A stretch of 9,440 nt of DNA from an uncultured bacterium (GTDB taxonomy: Bacteria; Hydrogenedentota; Hydrogenedentia; Hydrogenedentales; SLHB01). Below are positions 7,028-9,440 of this stretch, one piece after another (the first letter of the stretch is position 1; each line of letters opens with the position of its first letter). A program made the position numbers and the translations under genes. The notes under the pieces are model-generated. The model worked only from the letters and a program-made list of their open reading frames with translations, was not told where the DNA came from and ran no database searches. The stretch is from assembly GCA_937928585.1 (NCBI GenBank), contig CALEZK010000493.1:1-9440 (forward strand), written 5' to 3'.

Positions 7028-7045
7028 GGAGGCGCGCGCGCCTCC
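7028..7045. repeat. Perfect 18-base GC-rich palindrome upstream of the aspartate kinase gene
   Basis: GGAGGCGCGCGCGCCTCC equals its own reverse complement. In RNA it can form a seven-pair stem (7028-7034 with 7039-7045) closed by CGCG. No T-tract follows, so it is not a standard intrinsic terminator. It lies between rseP and the next ribosome binding site and could be an operator, an mRNA stability or processing element, or a weak attenuator; the sequence does not decide. Confidence 0.6.
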
Positions 7046-7049
7046 GGGC

Positions 7050-7063
7050 AGGAGAAGATAAGG
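7050..7063 (+). promoter_or_regulatory. Purine-rich ribosome binding region of the aspartate kinase gene
   Basis: AGGAG at 7050-7054 lies 12 bases from the ATG at 7067, and TAAGG at 7059-7063 lies three bases from it. Neither spacing is ideal alone, but the purine-rich run supports the start at 7067. The palindrome ends five bases before it, so folding could affect access to this site. Confidence 0.5.
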
Positions 7064-7066
7064 TTC

Positions 7067-8371
7067 ATGGGTGCGATTACGTGCAAGTTTGGGGGCACTT
7101 CGCTTGCGGAGGCCAGTTGTTTTCGCGACGTTGTGGCGATCATACAGTCGAATCCGGATCGGCGCTTCATCGTGCCGTCCGCGCCGGGCAAGCGAAAGCC
7201 CGAGGACAAGAAGATCACCGACCTTTTGTATGCGTGGCACAGTCTGCTGAGCCAGGATCTCGATCCTTCGCAGCCACGAGAAATAATTGCGGGACGATTC
7301 AAAGAACTTGCGCGCGATTTGGGTGTCGATTTTCCAATCGAGGAGCACCTCGAGCAGATCGCGAAAGAAGCGATTACCCATACCGAACCGGACTATTTGG
7401 CGTCGCGCGGGGAATATCTCAGCGGACAGTTGCTTTCGCGGCTTTTGGGGGCGACGTTTGTCGATCCTGCCGAGTGTATTCTTTTTGACGACGATGGCGA
7501 TCTCGATCCGAAGACCTACGAGGTGCTTGGAAATCGGCTTAGCGGTGCCGGCATTTTTGTTGTGCCTGGATTTTATGGGGCACTGGCGGACGGAAAGATA
7601 AAGACGTTTTCGCGGGGTGGCAGCGACGTGACCGGGTCAATTGTGGCGCGGGCGTCGAAGTCGCGTTTATACGAGAACTGGACTGACGTATCCGGGTTTC
7701 TGGTGGCGGATCCGCGAATCGTGCCGGGTTCGCGCGGGATTGGCGAAGTGACGTACAAAGAGCTTCGCGAGTTGTCGTATATGGGCGCGAACGTATTGCA
7801 CGACGAAGCCATTTTCCCGGTGCGCGAGCCGAAGATTCCGATCAACATTCGCAACACAAAACAGCCCGACCATCCGGGCACGATGATACTGGCGGAGCGC
7901 GAAGCGCGGGAACCGATTGTGGGTATTGCCGGGCGCAAAGGCTTCACGATGATCAATATCGAGAAGGCCTTGATGAACAAGGAGCGGGGATTCGGGCGCC
8001 GCACGCTTGCGGTGCTGGAAGAGCACGGGGTGAGTTGGGAGTTGATGCCGTCGGGGATCGACAATCTTTCGGTAATCGTTGAAGACGAAGAATTGCAGAA
8101 CAAGACGAGCGCGATTCTAAAAGCGATACAGCGGACCTGCCAGCCGGACAGGGTTTCGGTGACGGAGGGTCTTGCGCTAATCGCGACGGTGGGCCAGGGA
8201 ATGGCGGGGACGGTGGGCGTAGCGGGGCGCCTTACGACGGCATTGGCGAATGCGGGCGTGAATATCCGGGTGATCGATCAGGGGTCATCCGAAAACAACA
8301 TCATCGTCGGGGTCGAGGACGACGATCTTGAGAAGGCGGTGCGCGCCATTTATGGTGCGTTCAGCGAGTAA
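7067..8371 (+). CDS. Aspartate kinase (monofunctional, clostridial-type, two ACT domains)
   Basis: Phosphorylates L-aspartate with ATP to aspartyl-4-phosphate, the first step toward lysine (and diaminopimelate), threonine and methionine; cytoplasmic. The 434-aa product has the N-terminal KFGGTS at 7-12, SAPGKR at 38-43, the substrate-binding SRGEYLSGQLLS at 113-124, the nucleotide-binding TFSRGGSDVTGS at 180-191, WTDVSGFLVADPRIVP at 205-220 and SYMGANVLHDEAIFPV at 237-252. Two ACT-type regulatory domains follow, about 285-355 and 368-434, the second with GQGMAGTVGVAGRL and the NVIDQGSSE-like segment VIDQGSSENN. KALMNKERGFGRR and PSGIDNLSVIV match the clostridial-type aspartokinase subgroup as I know it. 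No homoserine dehydrogenase is fused. The ACT domains imply feedback by an end-product amino acid, but which one cannot be read here. It is 58 bases after rseP and nine before pyk. I leave the symbol blank because lysC, thrA-type and other names depend on the feedback class. Confidence 0.94.
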   Translation: MGAITCKFGGTSLAEASCFRDVVAIIQSNPDRRFIVPSAPGKRKPEDKKITDLLYAWHSLLSQDLDPSQPREIIAGRFKELARDLGVDFPIEEHLEQIAKEAITHTEPDYLASRGEYLSGQLLSRLLGATFVDPAECILFDDDGDLDPKTYEVLGNRLSGAGIFVVPGFYGALADGKIKTFSRGGSDVTGSIVARASKSRLYENWTDVSGFLVADPRIVPGSRGIGEVTYKELRELSYMGANVLHDEAIFPVREPKIPINIRNTKQPDHPGTMILAEREAREPIVGIAGRKGFTMINIEKALMNKERGFGRRTLAVLEEHGVSWELMPSGIDNLSVIVEDEELQNKTSAILKAIQRTCQPDRVSVTEGLALIATVGQGMAGTVGVAGRLTTALANAGVNIRVIDQGSSENNIIVGVEDDDLEKAVRAIYGAFSE

Positions 8372-8375
8372 GGAG
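8371..8375 (+). promoter_or_regulatory. Ribosome binding site of pyk overlapping the aspartate kinase stop
   Basis: AGGAG starts at the last base of the TAA stop codon and lies five bases before the ATG at 8381. It selects this ATG over an out-of-frame ATG at 8377, and it indicates that the two genes are translated from one message. Confidence 0.75.
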
Positions 8376-8380
8376 CATGC

Positions 8381-9440
8381 ATGCGCCGCACAAAGATCGT
8401 CTGTACCCTTGGGCCGAGTTCGAGTAGCCGCGAGACCATTGACGCGCTGATCGCGGCGGGGATGGACGTAGCCCGCCTGAATTTTTCTCACGGCACTTAC
8501 GAAGTGCATCGAAAAACCTACGAGACCGTGCGCGAAGCGGCCGCGGCGCAGCGCAAGAGCGTCGCGATACTGATGGACCTGCAAGGCCCGAAGATACGCA
8601 CGGGCAAACTGGTTAATGGCCACTCTGTCGAATTGAAGCAGGGCGCGGCATTCATCATTACCAGCGAACCGATTGTCGGCACTGCCGATCGCGTTTCCAC
8701 TACGTATGAACCCCTGCCGCAAGACGTGAAAGCAGGCGATCGCATCTTGATTGCCGACGGCGCGATGGAACTTCGGGTGGAACGGGTGACTCCGCCTGAG
8801 GTGCACTGCACGGTGCTGCGGGGCGGGATGCTGGGCGAGAGCAAGGGGATGAATCTGCCGGGTGTGTCGATTACCGCGCCGAGCCTTACGCCGAAAGACA
8901 TCGAGGACCTTGAGTTCGGGCTGGCGCTGGGCGTGGATTACGTTGCGCTGTCGTTTGTGCGCACGCCAAGCGATGTGGTCGATCTGAAGTGCCGGATTGC
9001 GTCGATGGGTAAGAGCACGCCGGTTATCGCGAAAATCGAGCGGCCCGAAGCGCTATCGCGGTTCAGCGATATCGTCGAGTCCGCGGACGCGATTATGGTT
9101 GCGCGCGGCGACCTGGGTGTTGAAGTCGATTTGCATCGTGTGCCGCAGATTCAGAAGTCCTTGATTCGCATGTGCAACGAGTTGGGCGTGCCGGTGATAA
9201 CGGCGACGCAGATGTTGGAATCGATGATGACCAATTCCCGGCCGACGCGCGCGGAGGCCGCGGACGTGGCGAACGCGATCTATGATGGCACGGACGCGGT
9301 CATGCTTTCGGGCGAGACGGCCAACGGTATGTATCCGATACAGGCAATTACCACGATGGCGCAGATCGCGGAGGGCGCGGACGACGCAATCGCCGCGACA
9401 CCGCATCATGAGATGCATGGGCGATTGCGCGATCACATGC
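8381..9440 (+). CDS. pyk: Pyruvate kinase, 3'-truncated by the window edge
   Basis: Final step of glycolysis: converts PEP and ADP to pyruvate and ATP in the cytoplasm. The open frame runs 353 codons to the right edge without a stop; full-length bacterial enzymes are about 470-590 aa, so the C-terminal allosteric domain is outside the window. Visible are the N-terminal RRTKIVCTLGPSS at 2-14, ARLNFSHG at 31-38, DLQGPKIRTG at 66-75 leading into the lid (B) domain, and GDRILIADG at 119-127 inside it. KGMNLPGV is at 155-162, the signature VIAKIERPEALSRF at 215-228 with catalytic Lys218 and metal-binding Glu220, ARGDLGVE at 241-248 with metal ligand Asp244, and ITATQMLESM at 273-282 with the proton-relay Thr276. 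RPTRAEAADVANAI and DGTDAVMLSGETA (302-314) complete the barrel. All catalytic residues are intact. The strong AGGAG before the ATG fixes the start. Allosteric type cannot be judged without the missing end. Confidence 0.96.
   Translation, partial: MRRTKIVCTLGPSSSSRETIDALIAAGMDVARLNFSHGTYEVHRKTYETVREAAAAQRKSVAILMDLQGPKIRTGKLVNGHSVELKQGAAFIITSEPIVGTADRVSTTYEPLPQDVKAGDRILIADGAMELRVERVTPPEVHCTVLRGGMLGESKGMNLPGVSITAPSLTPKDIEDLEFGLALGVDYVALSFVRTPSDVVDLKCRIASMGKSTPVIAKIERPEALSRFSDIVESADAIMVARGDLGVEVDLHRVPQIQKSLIRMCNELGVPVITATQMLESMMTNSRPTRAEAADVANAIYDGTDAVMLSGETANGMYPIQAITTMAQIAEGADDAIAATPHHEMHGRLRDHM

Noticed and set aside
8285..8901. Minus-strand frames under the start of pyk
   Set aside because: The plus strand here codes for a pyruvate kinase with all catalytic motifs; the antisense frames are shadows.
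1..9440. Mobile element, defence system, CRISPR array or phage cargo
   Set aside because: No transposase, integrase, direct repeats with spacers, toxin-antitoxin pair or change of composition was seen; all genes are conserved metabolic or regulatory families.

Overview
The window is a compact, GC-rich stretch of bacterial chromosome in which every supportable gene lies on the + strand. Eight protein-coding genes are present: hprK (5' end cut by the window edge), rapZ, an HPr gene (ptsH), ptsI (PTS Enzyme I), dxr, an enlarged rseP-type intramembrane protease gene, an aspartate kinase gene, and pyk (3' end cut by the window edge). No RNA gene, insertion sequence, integrase, CRISPR array or phage gene was seen. 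The only non-coding stretch longer than 60 bases is 1632-1827.

Organism: HprK beside RapZ and HPr, DXR (MEP isoprenoid pathway), an RseP-type site-2 protease and a clostridial-type aspartokinase, all with high GC and few intergenic bases, suggest a deep-branching Gram-negative-type lineage. A Hydrogenedentes/PVC/Omnitrophota-like or deltaproteobacterial-like background is possible. This is inference from gene content; no marker gene here fixes the taxonomy.

Layout: bases 2-1631 hold hprK and rapZ, overlapping by 8 bases. A 196-base spacer with the best promoter candidate follows. Bases 1828-3881 hold HPr and Enzyme I, sharing one base (TAGTG). Four bases later dxr begins (3886-5034), and three bases after it rseP (5038-7008, TTG start). 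A 58-base gap with a perfect 18-base GC palindrome precedes the aspartate kinase gene (7067-8371), and pyk starts nine bases after that (8381 to the edge). Everything from 1828 onward could be one transcription unit.

How the genes fit together: HprK, HPr (with both the His15-type and Ser46-type sites) and Enzyme I form a complete HPr phosphorylation switch, but no sugar-specific EII component is visible, which fits a regulatory rather than a transport PTS. Enzyme I and pyruvate kinase both convert PEP to pyruvate. DXR acts one step after DXP synthase, which uses pyruvate. RapZ is a nucleotide-binding regulator often found near PTS genes. RseP is a membrane protease and aspartokinase opens the Lys/Thr/Met pathway. 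These are known families in a partly unusual order; I see no clear evidence for a new system. The most distinctive single feature is the RseP homologue with four apparent PDZ-like modules.
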